Made by a program: the position numbers and the translations under genes. The notes beneath the pieces are model-generated. The model was not told the DNA's origin. It saw nothing but the letters and a program-made list of their open reading frames with translations, and made no database searches. DNA of 41,228 nt, taken from the NCBI GenBank assembly GCA_902762495.1, contig CACWOL010000031.1:1-41228 (forward strand), given 5' to 3'. This document shows positions 9,506 through 18,131 of the stretch, one piece after another. This DNA comes from an uncultured bacterium. GTDB taxonomy: Bacteria; Verrucomicrobiota; Lentisphaeria; Victivallales; UBA1829. Each line of letters starts with the position of its first letter. The stretch's first letter is position 1.

Positions 9506-10693
9506 ATGGGCTACGATTACGGGATACCAACTCATCTGCTGCAATTTCTCGGCGCATGCGCATACGGCGACGCCAAAGCTTATTATGCCGGGCTGAATGA
9601 GAGTGAACGTGCCGAACTGGAAGGGCAGGGGAAGCGTTTCGGCATGAGTGCATGGTTTTACCGGTATCTGCTCGATGTCCTGCCGGATGCGAAAAGGACG
9701 GAGTATCAGAAGCTCTATCAGGGGCGGCAGGTAAAAGCCCTGTTGGGCGCGCAGGAACTCAAACGTCTCTATTGCGTGCTGGCGGCACATGGCTTGAGGT
9801 TCGTCCCGATCAAAGGCGCGGATCTTGCGTACAGACTGTACCCGGATACAGCATTGCGTGTGTTCGGTGACTGGGACATCTGGTTTCATCCGGACGACTG
9901 CGAACGCGCGCTTGCCATATTGGCAGAGGACGGGTGGTTTCCACCTGAGCATTATACAGACAGTCATAATGCCGTAATCAAATCGGCTAATCATCATTTT
10001 TCGCCGCACATACGCGGAGGATATGCGCTTGAGCCACATTTCACGCTGGCGAATTATGCCGGCGTCGATCCGCATGAGATGTGGGAACATACCATGGAAT
10101 ACCCTGCCGGGGACGGCCAACGGGTTTTGACGCCTGAAATGAACTTGCTGATGCTCGCCCGTCATGCCTCATCGCAATCCTATTATCACGCGCAGATTCC
10201 GAAACTTCTGACCGATGCGGCGATGGTGATGAAGGAAAAACTTGATTATACACGGCTTCACGAAATGGCCTCTCACTGGCGTCTTCCGTATCCCGGCGAC
10301 CTGTTTGCAGCCTTCCCTGAGTTTTTCCCGGAAGAGATAATCCGCAAGTTCAAGGCGGATTCGGCAAAAACAGCTGAATTCCGAGCGATATTTGAAATGC
10401 GCGGCAGGCTTGGCGAACCGGAAAACGAGGCGCTTCTTTTGAGCCGTTTTGAGGCGCAAGGGCAGGTCGCGGGAGGGGTTCGGAAGCATATTCTGTCTCT
10501 CTCTCTCGACAAGATGCGTCTTGTCTATCATTTGCCGAAACACGGCGCATACTGGCGCGTATTATGGGCATATCTCTGCTATTTCTGGACGCGGAGTTGG
10601 CGGGCGATCGGATGGATGCGAAACAGACAAAAGTTTCTCAAGTATGCTCGTGCAGTCGAATCTGTCGAATCGAAACCGCTCGGCAGTTGTTGA
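9506..10693 (+). CDS. Nucleotidyltransferase-fold protein (NTP_transf_5 family)
   Basis: A member of the uncharacterised nucleotidyltransferase family often found in polysaccharide clusters. Typical signatures are LAAHGLRFVPIKGADLA (about 93-107), with KGAD, and RVFGDWDIWFHPDD, where Asp122 and Asp124 are the likely metal ligands. I prefer ATG 9506 because AAGG at 9493-9496 lies nine bases upstream; an in-frame ATG at 9482 would add eight residues. The C-terminal half is helical and ends in a possible hydrophobic segment (YWRVLWAYLCYFWTRSW). It lies directly downstream of the flippase gene and is probably co-transcribed. The reaction is not known; transfer of a nucleotidyl or sugar-related group is inferred only from the fold. 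A decayed copy of residues about 84-108 lies just downstream. Confidence 0.78.
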   Translation: MGYDYGIPTHLLQFLGACAYGDAKAYYAGLNESERAELEGQGKRFGMSAWFYRYLLDVLPDAKRTEYQKLYQGRQVKALLGAQELKRLYCVLAAHGLRFVPIKGADLAYRLYPDTALRVFGDWDIWFHPDDCERALAILAEDGWFPPEHYTDSHNAVIKSANHHFSPHIRGGYALEPHFTLANYAGVDPHEMWEHTMEYPAGDGQRVLTPEMNLLMLARHASSQSYYHAQIPKLLTDAAMVMKEKLDYTRLHEMASHWRLPYPGDLFAAFPEFFPEEIIRKFKADSAKTAEFRAIFEMRGRLGEPENEALLLSRFEAQGQVAGGVRKHILSLSLDKMRLVYHLPKHGAYWRVLWAYLCYFWTRSWRAIGWMRNRQKFLKYARAVESVESKPLGSC

Positions 10694-10702
10694 TAACCTT
10701 GA

Positions 10703-10846
10703 GGGGAGGGAGAACTGAAACGTCTTTATCGTGTGCTGGTGGCACATGGCATGAGGTTCGTCCCGATCAAAGGCACGGATCTTTACAGAACGACTGCGGC
10801 AGTGGATCGGATCATGTTTTTAAGGAATAACTTTTGTCTTTTCTGA
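10703..10846 (+). pseudogene. Fragment of a second NTP_transf_5 nucleotidyltransferase gene
   Basis: Bases 10711-10788 align with 9754-9835 of the intact nucleotidyltransferase gene, at roughly 85% identity by eye. The reading frame is kept: ELKRLYRVLVAHGMRFVPIK matches ELKRLYCVLAAHGLRFVPIK. After about 26 codons the similarity stops. The frame is bounded by TGA at 10700 and TGA at 10844 and has no start codon. It is probably a relic of a paralogue or of an unequal recombination event. Confidence 0.65.
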
Positions 10847-11294
10847 CTTCGGCCAGTGTATGAACCAAGCTCAAACATGCATAAATGCAAACTGCTTGTT
10901 TTTTTCTTAAAGTTTTTTGCTTTCCGGCTTGTATTTTCATCTTTGCGTGGTATTTTGATAGGTAACAAAAAATCCCACAAATCCTGAAAGAAAAGGTGAT
11001 CGGACCATGTTCTTCTTCGGCCCGAAAAAAGACAAATACTACGACATCGTACAGAGATGTGCGGCCCCCTATGACCTGTTTTTCGCGGTGTTCGCATTTC
11101 CGCTCCGGATCCAGAAACCGCGAAAGCGCGTTGCGTTCATACGAGGACGTCTCGAAGAGTTTCAGCCCGGCGAAACGGAACACCTTGTGTCCGGAGAGGA
11201 TGCCGCAGTCCGAACACTGCCGCCATTCCCGGTCCAGGGACAGCAGCGCGAACACGACGCAGACAAGCAGAAAAAGAAAGAATCTGTTTTTTAT
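10812..11294 (-). pseudogene. Paralogue A of a small signal-anchored unknown protein, start codon lost (ATA)
   Basis: Translating leftward from ATA at 11294 gives a hydrophobic anchor, KNRFFLFLLVCVVFALLSLD, then REWRQCSDCGILSGHKVFRF with a CxxC pair, and a charged tail. The frame continues to a stop at 10812. A second copy at 14380-14493 starts KNKFFLVLLVCVVLALLSLD with a proper ATG, and the two DNAs match at about 88% over 70 bases. Here the aligned start codon is ATA, so translation would need an internal GTG at 11255, which would remove half of the hydrophobic anchor. I read it as a decayed member of a repeated family; the last 40 or so codons may be unrelated sequence. A rightward frame at 11007-11315 is its antisense shadow. 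Function unknown. Confidence 0.5.
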
Positions 11295-11398
11295 AGCGGA
11301 TGCCGGATTATCTGAAGTCCGATAATGGAACCATGATTCGCAATCTTGTACACAGAGGAAGATAGCTTATCCGTTTTTTCAGGACAGGGGAGGGTGTT

Positions 11399-12347
11399 TC
11401 ATACCTTGTAATGATCCATCAGCCTGAGTTCATACTCCCGGTCCGACATCTTTTTTATTGCATCCAGAATCAGGCCCATGACCCAGGAGAGCAATCCGGT
11501 TAACAGCAGGAACGTTGAAAAGATCAGTGTCGGGAACCTCGGGACAAGTCCTGTGCGGAAATAGTCGATGAAGACCGGCACAAGGAAAATGCACCCGATT
11601 AGCAGAAACAAAGTCCCCAGTCCGCCGAAGAACGGCAATGGTCTGTAGATGAGAAAAAGATTGAAGATCATTCTCAGCACTCTGAATCCGTCATTGAACG
11701 TGTTAAGCTTGGAATGGCTTCCCTCCGGACGGTCTCTGTATGCAACTGGGACCTCAAGGATGGTGAAGCGTTTATCAAGGGCATGCAAAGTGATCTCCGT
11801 TTCGATCTCGAATCCCTGCGACATGACCGGACAGTTCTTCACGAAACGACGGGAAAAAGCGCGGTAGCCTGTCATGACATCCTTGACCTTCTTGTCCCAC
11901 AGCAGACTCACCAGGAAACACACGAGCGCGTTGCCGAAGTTGTGTCCGGGGCGTGTATTCTCCGAATAATATGTGGTGGAGAGTCTGTCGCCCGCCGCCA
12001 TATCCGCATCGCCCTGCAGGACCGGCCGGATCAGCTTTTCGACTTCCTGTGCCGGATACGTGTCGTCCGCATCGACCATAACATACACGTCGGCGTCAAT
12101 CTGCCGGAACATTGCCCGGACGACATTGCCCTTGCCTCTCTGCGGAACCGGGATGACTGTCGCGCCCGCCGCTGTCGCCAGGGCCGCGGAGTCGTCCGTA
12201 CTGGCATTATCAAAGACATAGACTGTCGCATCCGGCAGAGCCGCTCTGAAATCGGCGACGGTTTTGGAGATTGTCTGCGCCTCGTTGAAGCAGGGCATCA
12301 AAACAGCGATTTTTTTCTTCATGTTATTCTGTGTTGAGGTAGTCATG
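11399..12347 (-). CDS. GT2-family glycosyltransferase with C-terminal membrane anchor
   Basis: Resembles dolichyl/undecaprenyl-phosphate glycosyltransferases (DPM1/GtrB/ArnC type), which transfer a sugar from a nucleotide donor to a polyprenyl phosphate. The GT-A fold shows IAVLMPCFNEAQTI at the N terminus, FDNASTDDS, the metal-binding DADD at 92-95 (VMVDADDTYP), and MTGYRAFSRRF. Two or three membrane spans follow (about 235-305), ending in a charged tail. The start ATG 12347 sits nine bases after the stop of the upstream membrane protein, with a GAAAGA ribosome site; MKKK at 12323 is a weaker alternative. The tight spacing suggests that a polyprenyl-linked sugar made here is used by the upstream GT-C-like protein (inference). 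Confidence 0.85.
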
Positions 12348-12356
12348 AGAAATCTT

Positions 12357-14282
12357 TCATTCTGCGGAAGGGAAAGGTTCCGGCGTTTGGGGTTGATGAC
12401 AAAAGAGCGGATGTGGGAAAGATTTAAATACATCCAGCCAGCGGAAACGAAGAAAGGAAGCGGGGGTATTGCAGATAGGGTAATTATTTTCCTCTTTCCA
12501 GAATTCCAGATAATAGTTCTGATATTGAGGATAATGTTTATCCTCTTCAAGATGCTCTGTATCGATCGCATACTGCCCGTATGCGCTGGCAACGCCCGCA
12601 CTCGTGAGCCGGCGGGACAACGTAAAAGTCCTGTTGCTGTTTTTTGGAAGCATGAAAACCATGCCGTTCTCTCGCATGTCAGCCAGTTGCGCCTGACGGC
12701 GACCTTCCAGGATCATGCTTCGGACCTGAAACGACAGTATTTTTATGAAGGAGAAGCAAATCAGGAGACCGATGACGCCATACAGACAGCACTGGGAGAT
12801 TATTTTTAATTTCGGACGGATGACAATCCATGATGGCGGGAGACAGGCGAATTGGAAGAACCCCATCGGAATTACAGCCCAGGCCTGAGGAAAATATCTT
12901 CCGTAACCGATATACTTCACCGGACAGAGAACGAGCGTCACCAGGATAAAAAGACAAGCGAATGTTACAATGTTCTTTTTTGCCAGCAAAAGCAAAATAA
13001 CGCCGACAAATAAAAGAAGATTGAGTTCTTTTAATCCGTTGATGCCGCCTGTTACCGAAAAAACGGGATTGAAATCGGCCTTATTGTAATACCATGCACA
13101 GGCTTTCGTCGCCAGGGAAGTCGAGAACCATGAATAGACAGTCCGTGCAAGATACCCCATCTGTTCGGCATCAGTATTCCCTCTGAAATCGGACGTAATA
13201 TCTACAACGGCGATCTTCGGATCGAAGGTCATGGACGGATAGAAGGGCGAGCCGTACTGAATCCATGCGGTCATGAGGGGCGACATTCCGATCCATGCGA
13301 TCAGCAGAATCAGCATTGGAATTCCGCAGTAGATGGCTCTGTTTTTCAGGGAAAAGACCGCAAAGAGAATCCACATGAGGGTACAGCAGAGCAGCCCGGT
13401 CGATTTTGTCGTACAGCAAATGGCAGTCGCGAGGATGGACAGGATAAAATCGTGAAGCCGATGTTCCCGCCAATACAGGGCCAAAGAAAAAAGCGCGATC
13501 ATTAGAGCCGTATATGTATGAAAATCAATCCGGCCGTCTATCATCACACTGAACTTGGTATTGAACGAAATCGCCGCGGCAAAAAGATTGGCACTTTTCC
13601 ATGAGCAGTTCCATGTTTTACGCGCAAATATATATGAGGTTTTGACCAGGACAAAAAACAGAATGTAACCTAAAAAGCTGTCCGCAATCCACAATCCGGT
13701 CGCATCCGCGACCAGGGCGCCGCACAATGCGACCGTCTTCGGCAGGAAAAGCGTGTGATATACAGAAAATGTCGTTCCATCCGCGATGACACTGAATTTT
13801 TCAACAGTTGAGTCAAAAACCGGATTCCAGCCTTCTTTCAACAGCATCTGCATGGGAATATGGTAGTTTTCCGCATCAAAGTCAAAATAGGAAAAAGTGA
13901 AGGAGGTGAAAAAAAGTGCGAGAAGAATTAACCCCCAGAATTTGAAAAGGCATTTCCAGTGGATCAGCAAGGCCAACAGACTGAACAGCAGAAAACTGGT
14001 CCACATCGGGAACGGGGAACAGGTTTTCCCAAATAAAAACAGCGCACATTGTATCATTAGCCCTAAAGTCGGCATGGCAAGAAGCAGTATACTCAGAGAA
14101 AAGAAATCGCTATTGACAAGATCTTTTCTTGTATCGCTGATTTTTTTCATAAGAAGTCGACAAGCTTCCTCTTGTCTGGAGTGAGAGAAAAGGAAAGATT
14201 TTTGGATTAAAGCAAAGACTCGCATGGCTTTGACGGAAACAGAATCTGTATGCATTGGTTTATTGTGCATTTCTCTACACAT
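12357..14282 (-). CDS. Large multi-span membrane protein, GT-C glycosyltransferase-like
   Basis: A 641-residue integral membrane protein with about 10-12 hydrophobic segments and an extracytoplasmic C-terminal region. FDFDAENYHIPMQMLLKEGW after the first few spans has the acidic first-loop pattern seen in polyprenyl-phosphate-sugar-dependent GT-C enzymes. I therefore infer transfer of a lipid-linked sugar on the periplasmic face, but I do not recognise a named family. The start ATG 14282 has AAAGGA about nine bases upstream. It is followed nine bases later by the GT2 gene, an arrangement typical of GtrB/GT-C pairs. Base use is more AT-rich than that of the housekeeping genes in the window, as is common for surface-glycan loci. 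Confidence 0.7.
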   Translation of the reverse strand: MCREMHNKPMHTDSVSVKAMRVFALIQKSFLFSHSRQEEACRLLMKKISDTRKDLVNSDFFSLSILLLAMPTLGLMIQCALFLFGKTCSPFPMWTSFLLFSLLALLIHWKCLFKFWGLILLALFFTSFTFSYFDFDAENYHIPMQMLLKEGWNPVFDSTVEKFSVIADGTTFSVYHTLFLPKTVALCGALVADATGLWIADSFLGYILFFVLVKTSYIFARKTWNCSWKSANLFAAAISFNTKFSVMIDGRIDFHTYTALMIALFSLALYWREHRLHDFILSILATAICCTTKSTGLLCCTLMWILFAVFSLKNRAIYCGIPMLILLIAWIGMSPLMTAWIQYGSPFYPSMTFDPKIAVVDITSDFRGNTDAEQMGYLARTVYSWFSTSLATKACAWYYNKADFNPVFSVTGGINGLKELNLLLFVGVILLLLAKKNIVTFACLFILVTLVLCPVKYIGYGRYFPQAWAVIPMGFFQFACLPPSWIVIRPKLKIISQCCLYGVIGLLICFSFIKILSFQVRSMILEGRRQAQLADMRENGMVFMLPKNSNRTFTLSRRLTSAGVASAYGQYAIDTEHLEEDKHYPQYQNYYLEFWKEENNYPICNTPASFLRFRWLDVFKSFPHPLFCHQPQTPEPFPSAE

Positions 14283-14355
14283 TCTGATTTGTCCTTTCAG
14301 TCTGTGCGTTTTTTTGATATAACATTGTGTCGGAAGAAGACATTTATAAAAAAAT

Positions 14356-14383
14356 AATATAACCGCATTTTGTTAAAAATCAA
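14356..14383 (-). promoter_or_regulatory. Promoter for the GT-C/GT2 operon
   Basis: Read leftward: TTGATT (14383-14378), 16 bases, TATATT (14361-14356). It overlaps the stop codon of the truncated small gene at 14380 and lies about 75 bases before the ATG at 14282. Confidence 0.6.
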
Positions 14384-14493
14384 ATCAAACAACGATTTTT
14401 GTCGAGGTCTGAATAATTCCGCCATCCCCGGTCCAGGGACAGCAGTGCTAATACGACGCAGACAAGCAGGACAAGAAAGAATTTGTTTTTCAT
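14380..14493 (-). CDS. Small membrane-anchored unknown protein, paralogue B (truncated)
   Basis: Thirty-seven codons from ATG 14493: a hydrophobic anchor (KNKFFLVLLVCVVLALLSLD) followed by RGWRNYSDLDKNRCLI and TGA. The first 25 codons match paralogue A at 11294; after that the sequences diverge, and this copy lacks the CxxC and charged tail. The ATG lies close to the end of the decayed gene upstream: in one frame that gene's TGA overlaps it as ATGA, and in another a TAA (14502-14500) precedes it by six bases. In the ancestral module the two genes were therefore probably translationally coupled. Whether this truncated copy is expressed is doubtful. Confidence 0.4.
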   Translation of the reverse strand: MKNKFFLVLLVCVVLALLSLDRGWRNYSDLDKNRCLI

Positions 14494-14499
14494 AGCGGA

Positions 14500-15262
14500 T
14501 TATACGAGAGCACACATGAGCAGGACCCAGACGGCATGAGGCGGGAACAGGACAACGCCGAGCCAGAAATGCTGGAAAACAGTTCACCGTTTCCGGGGAG
14601 AATATGGAGTATGTCACCGCCGGTAAGGAACAGCGCCGCGGACTCCGCGAAATAGATCGCAAGCGGTACGAACAGGAAGATGCAGCCTTCGTATCTTTCT
14701 TTGCCGTGTTCCCCCTGTCCGAACGACAGGATCAGGATGACAAGGGCCCGGAAGGTGCGTTTTTCGTAGGAGAAGCGCATAAGAGACGGTGGAGCCGGTC
14801 CATTTCCGGGAGGCCGAGATCATACTTTTTCGCGACTTCGCCCCAGTCGGGATGCTGAAAACCGAAAAAGACGAAAACACCCGGGAGCGCCAGCAGGCAC
14901 AACGGCGTATCGGGCTGAACATACCGGCGCAGGGCAGGGGGGACCAGGTTGTCCGCGAGGAATCCCGCGACTTGCCGCTGTTCTTCCGATTCCCAGTCCC
15001 GAGGTTCCGGCAAAAGGAATTAATCCGTCCATAGAAACGGCTTCCGGTCCGGGAAAAGGCAGCACGGACGCCCGAGCTTGACGCTCCGGATCACATACCA
15101 CGCCGCCCGCCACACGATCACGCAAAGGATGAGCAGAGGGAATCCGCCGATCAGGAAAAAGCCGAAATACAGCCAGTTGCTCCCGTGCGGACACTGCCTC
15201 AGCGCCGCGCACGAACGCTCGCGTTCCGGCGTGTCGAAGTATTTACTCAGGTCGATATCCAT
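14500..15262 (-). pseudogene. Decayed membrane-protein gene of the repeated two-gene module
   Basis: From ATG 15262 (MDIDLSKYFDTPERERSCAA) there is an 80-codon frame with one membrane span (WLYFGFFLIGGFPLLILCVI) ending at TAA 15022-15020. The repeat copy at 17918-18131 reads straight through this point as PFPWTEELPLPEPRDWES, so the TAA is a premature stop here. After it the same frame continues (LPEPRDWESEEQRQVAGFLA, then a VFVFFGFQHPDWGEVAKKYD segment) to 14732. Another frame opens at ATG 14780 (MRFSYEKRTFRALVILIL) with further hydrophobic segments, and a third gives HFWLGVVLFPPHAVWVLLM just before TAA 14500. The pieces fit one ancestral gene of about 250 codons with a nonsense change and one or two frameshifts. 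No known family is recognised. Separate small genes are a less likely reading. Confidence 0.5.
14904..15058 (-). repeat. Direct repeat, copy 1 (within the decayed gene)
   Basis: About 155 bases, matching 17918-18072 at roughly 92% identity (12 mismatches counted by eye, no gap). The two copies have the same orientation and flank the block 15435-17936. Confidence 0.8.
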
Positions 15263-15434
15263 TTTGAACCCAATTGCGGCAGATTGATTTCGTTTTCGGA
15301 AGAGTATACCACACATCGGGCGAAAAGACAAGGAAAAATGCGCCTGAAACCGGAAAATAGTATAAAGAAGGGCAGGGGGCAACAAACAAAAATAGACTTA
15401 CATAAAAAAATAGCAATATTTTCTCGGTAAATAC

Positions 15435-15462
15435 TTGACATCCGCCCGAACCCAGCTATAGT
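15435..15462 (+). promoter_or_regulatory. Promoter for the FGE-like gene
   Basis: TTGACA (15435-15440), 16 bases, TATAGT (15457-15462), close to the sigma-70 consensus. It lies 43 bases before the ATG at 15506. Confidence 0.75.
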
Positions 15463-15505
15463 AACGGTGAGGAATCATTCCGCACCCAAAACGGAGAAAC
15501 ATGAT

Positions 15506-17026
15506 ATGGACACGTCGACATCGGACCGCAGCAGGGGATTCCCGGACTGGAGGGAGATGCTGCATTGGTATCTTTGCATCGTTCTCCTGCTGCTGTTGCA
15601 GCTGCTGATCATGCTGGCATGGTCATTCTTCGGGCCTTTGGGCAACGGAATGGAACGTTTTCTGGAAGTTGCATACGGTTCTCCGGCGGCATGGATTGGA
15701 AACACCTTCTTTGATGACCGTATGACGATGGGGAATGCCCCGCTCGGATTGGGGATGGTTCTCCTGATCGTCATAATCTACGCTTTCATTGTCGGGACGA
15801 TCATCTTTTTCCTCTGCAAGCTCTCATCCACGCTGTCCCGCAGGAAACATACTCTGTCGGCACTCTGTTTCACGCTCTGCCTGCTCCTGATCTCCGCCTG
15901 CGGGAAAAGCGATTCGGAAGAAACGAAGACAAAGACATCCGACGGGAATGCAGCATCCGCCGCAACGACCGTATTCCCGCTGGGAAACGGGATCGAACTC
16001 GAAATGATCCAGGTGAAACCCGGCGCATATACGGTCGGATTGCCACGGGTGGATCCTTTGTGGCGTTCGGACATCGACCGGCGCGAGGTAACCGTGTCCA
16101 CTCTGTACTGGCTGGGCAAATACGAGGTCACGCAGGAACAATGGGAAGCCGTCATGAGCGGAGAAAAACGTCCCGACGGATTCGACCTGAGCAATCCGTC
16201 CTTGTACAAAGGGGAAAAGCGTCCGGTCGATGCCGTGACCCGGAACGACATCAACCGTTTCATTGAAAAGCTCAATGCGCTTTGCGCAGATCGTCTGCCG
16301 GAAGGATACCGGTTCGATCTGCCGGATCCGGTCCGCTGGGAGATCGCATGCCGCGCCGGGACGACCACGCGGATGCCATGGGGCGATGATTTCAACCCGG
16401 AGGCTGCGAATCTGATCGCCATGGGGGAATTCGAAAAAAGCATCGACGATCTGAGTGAGGATGCTTCATTCACGAATACCGCGAAAGCCCTTTTTTCCGC
16501 CGTAAAGGTGGGAACCAGTGCCAGAAACCGCCATGGATTCCGCAAAACGAGCAAGGTCGGGCAATACCCGCCGAACGCCTGGGGATTCTATGATATGATC
16601 GGGAATGTCGCGGAACTCTGCCGGGAGAGGCACACGTATTCCGGCGGATACGGCGGACCGATGCAGAATGCGGCAAACGAGGTCACCGGCGACCTGCCGC
16701 CCGGAAACGATTATTATGAAAAGCAAACGGACGAGACGATCACGCATGGCGGCTCATGGTGGGATCCCGATTCGGTCATCAGCCCTGCAAACAGCTGCTG
16801 GCATCCGTATTATGACTACGCACACCCGGAACCTGTCTACGACAAGGTTACCGGGCATCATGTGGTCGGATGGAAAGAATCCTGTATCGGGTTCCGTCTG
16901 GCGCTGGTGCCGATTGGAATGACTGTGGTGGAAACGGTTAAGGCTGGAATAACTGTTCCTCCTACAGCTGATACGGTAGGGCAGGGGTCTGCTCCTCGCG
17001 CCGGAGAGGAAAAGGAATATGAATAA
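15506..17026 (+). CDS. Formylglycine-generating-enzyme-like (SUMF1-fold) protein with membrane N terminus and internal lipobox
   Basis: The ATG at 15506 follows GGAG (15493-15496) at nine bases. Residues 1-110 form a membrane region with two strong spans (about 20-42 and 82-104). Residues 113-132 then look like a complete lipoprotein signal: RRKHT, a hydrophobic stretch and LLISACGK with Cys132. Residues about 155-485 are an FGE-sulfatase (SUMF1/PvdO-like) fold: GNGIELEMIQVKPGAYTVG, LGKYEVTQEQWEAVM, the IGNVAELCRE segment, THGGSWWDP and CIGFRLAL. The copper-binding cysteine pair of true formylglycine enzymes is not seen after GGSW, so sulfatase activation is unlikely; a binding or structural role is inferred. 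The next gene overlaps by eight bases. It looks like an in-frame fusion of a small membrane protein to a lipoprotein gene. Confidence 0.83.
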   Translation: MDTSTSDRSRGFPDWREMLHWYLCIVLLLLLQLLIMLAWSFFGPLGNGMERFLEVAYGSPAAWIGNTFFDDRMTMGNAPLGLGMVLLIVIIYAFIVGTIIFFLCKLSSTLSRRKHTLSALCFTLCLLLISACGKSDSEETKTKTSDGNAASAATTVFPLGNGIELEMIQVKPGAYTVGLPRVDPLWRSDIDRREVTVSTLYWLGKYEVTQEQWEAVMSGEKRPDGFDLSNPSLYKGEKRPVDAVTRNDINRFIEKLNALCADRLPEGYRFDLPDPVRWEIACRAGTTTRMPWGDDFNPEAANLIAMGEFEKSIDDLSEDASFTNTAKALFSAVKVGTSARNRHGFRKTSKVGQYPPNAWGFYDMIGNVAELCRERHTYSGGYGGPMQNAANEVTGDLPPGNDYYEKQTDETITHGGSWWDPDSVISPANSCWHPYYDYAHPEPVYDKVTGHHVVGWKESCIGFRLALVPIGMTVVETVKAGITVPPTADTVGQGSAPRAGEEKEYE

Positions 17027-17936
17027 GACGCACACGATCTCCCGGACAAGACTCGAACAGGACGAAGAACGTCTGTTCAGTGATTTTTGTTCCTGGGAAT
17101 CGTTTGACAAGGCGAAATTGGAGAAAGAGATCGCCGTGTTCTCCGAGATCGCCGAATCCTACCGAAACTACTTAGAAGCCCCCCGTAGAAACAAATTTCT
17201 TGCGGAAACGGTCCGGTATCGGCTCCGGGATATTTACAGACTGCTCCGGCGTCTGTACGATGCGGACGGAGAACCGGACAAGGCGTTTCAGGCTGCGGCG
17301 ACCGCCTATCAGTTATTGCAACAGGATGAAGAAACAAATCCTGATGACATGCCGCAATTCGACGAACGGGAAGAATACATCGATTATCTCATCCGGCGGA
17401 AACGTTTCGAGCTCGTTCCCGATGTCCTCCGCACCATCACGCCAAGGGTGTTTATCTTTGAGGGATATGAACGCGCGGAACGGTTTTATAACGACCTGAT
17501 CGCCGTCGAGGAACTGGAGGAAACCATCGCGGATAAGCTTCAGGAGTTCCGGTTTCTGCTCGGAAAGACCGTGCCGGACGAACTGTCGCAGGCCGAATAC
17601 TTGCTGTATCTGATAAAAAACGACCTGTTCCAATTCTTCCATGACCTCTTTCAATCTATGACGGACGAAGAGCTTGACGCGATGCCGAAAAGCGGCGCGG
17701 CGTCCTTGCCTGAGATCGTGCGCGAATACGACCGGCGATATAGCGACCCGAACGATCCGGACGACGATTCTCCGTTTTACGACCGGACAGACAGAATTCT
17801 TGCGGAATCATGTCCGGTCGAAGAGCTGGAGAAATGCCGCGCGGTCTGCGAAGCGCGGAATCTGAAATGGCGCATCCGCGATTTCGACAGGATGTTGAAA
17901 TCGCGGCAAGGCCTCCACGACGGCGTATCGGGCTGA
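17019..17936 (+). CDS. Unknown helical protein, coupled to the FGE-like gene
   Basis: A 305-residue soluble protein with no signal peptide, rich in Glu, Asp, Arg and Tyr. Helical pairs suggest a TPR-like solenoid, for example FSEIAESYRNYLEA and YRLRDIYRLLRRLYDADGEP followed by DKAFQAAATAYQLLQQDEE. I do not recognise a family. The ATG at 17019 overlaps the end of the upstream gene by eight bases, so translation is probably coupled and the products may act together. The last six or so codons (about HDGVSG) and the TGA lie inside the start of direct-repeat copy 2, so the original C terminus may have been replaced when the repeat joined here. The cellular role is unknown. Confidence 0.7.
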   Translation: MNKTHTISRTRLEQDEERLFSDFCSWESFDKAKLEKEIAVFSEIAESYRNYLEAPRRNKFLAETVRYRLRDIYRLLRRLYDADGEPDKAFQAAATAYQLLQQDEETNPDDMPQFDEREEYIDYLIRRKRFELVPDVLRTITPRVFIFEGYERAERFYNDLIAVEELEETIADKLQEFRFLLGKTVPDELSQAEYLLYLIKNDLFQFFHDLFQSMTDEELDAMPKSGAASLPEIVREYDRRYSDPNDPDDDSPFYDRTDRILAESCPVEELEKCRAVCEARNLKWRIRDFDRMLKSRQGLHDGVSG

Positions 17937-18131
17937 ACATACGGGCGCAGGGCAGGGGAGACCAGTTTGTCCGCAAGGAATCCCGCGACATGCCGCTGTT
18001 CTTCCGATTCCCAGTCCCGAGGCTCCGGCAAAGGGAGTTCTTCCGTCCAAGGAAACGGCTTCCGGTCCGGGAAATGACAGCACATCAGACGAAAAGACAA
18101 GAACAAATCCATCTGAAACGAAAAACAGTCC
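17918..18131 (-). repeat. Direct repeat, copy 2: internally deleted copy of the decayed module
   Basis: Bases 17918-18072 match copy 1 at 14904-15058. Bases about 18083-18131 match about 15311-15360, the DNA upstream of the decayed gene, at roughly 75%. The roughly 250 bases between these two parts in copy 1, which encode the N-terminal membrane span, are missing here. The leftward frame reads DRKPFPWTEELPLPEPRDWE without the premature stop of copy 1, but it has no start. Confidence 0.7.

Noticed and set aside
11007..11315. A plus-strand frame of 102 codons with a weak ribosome site
   Set aside because: The minus strand of the same DNA matches the paralogue at 14380-14493 at protein level, so the minus strand is the (former) coding strand.
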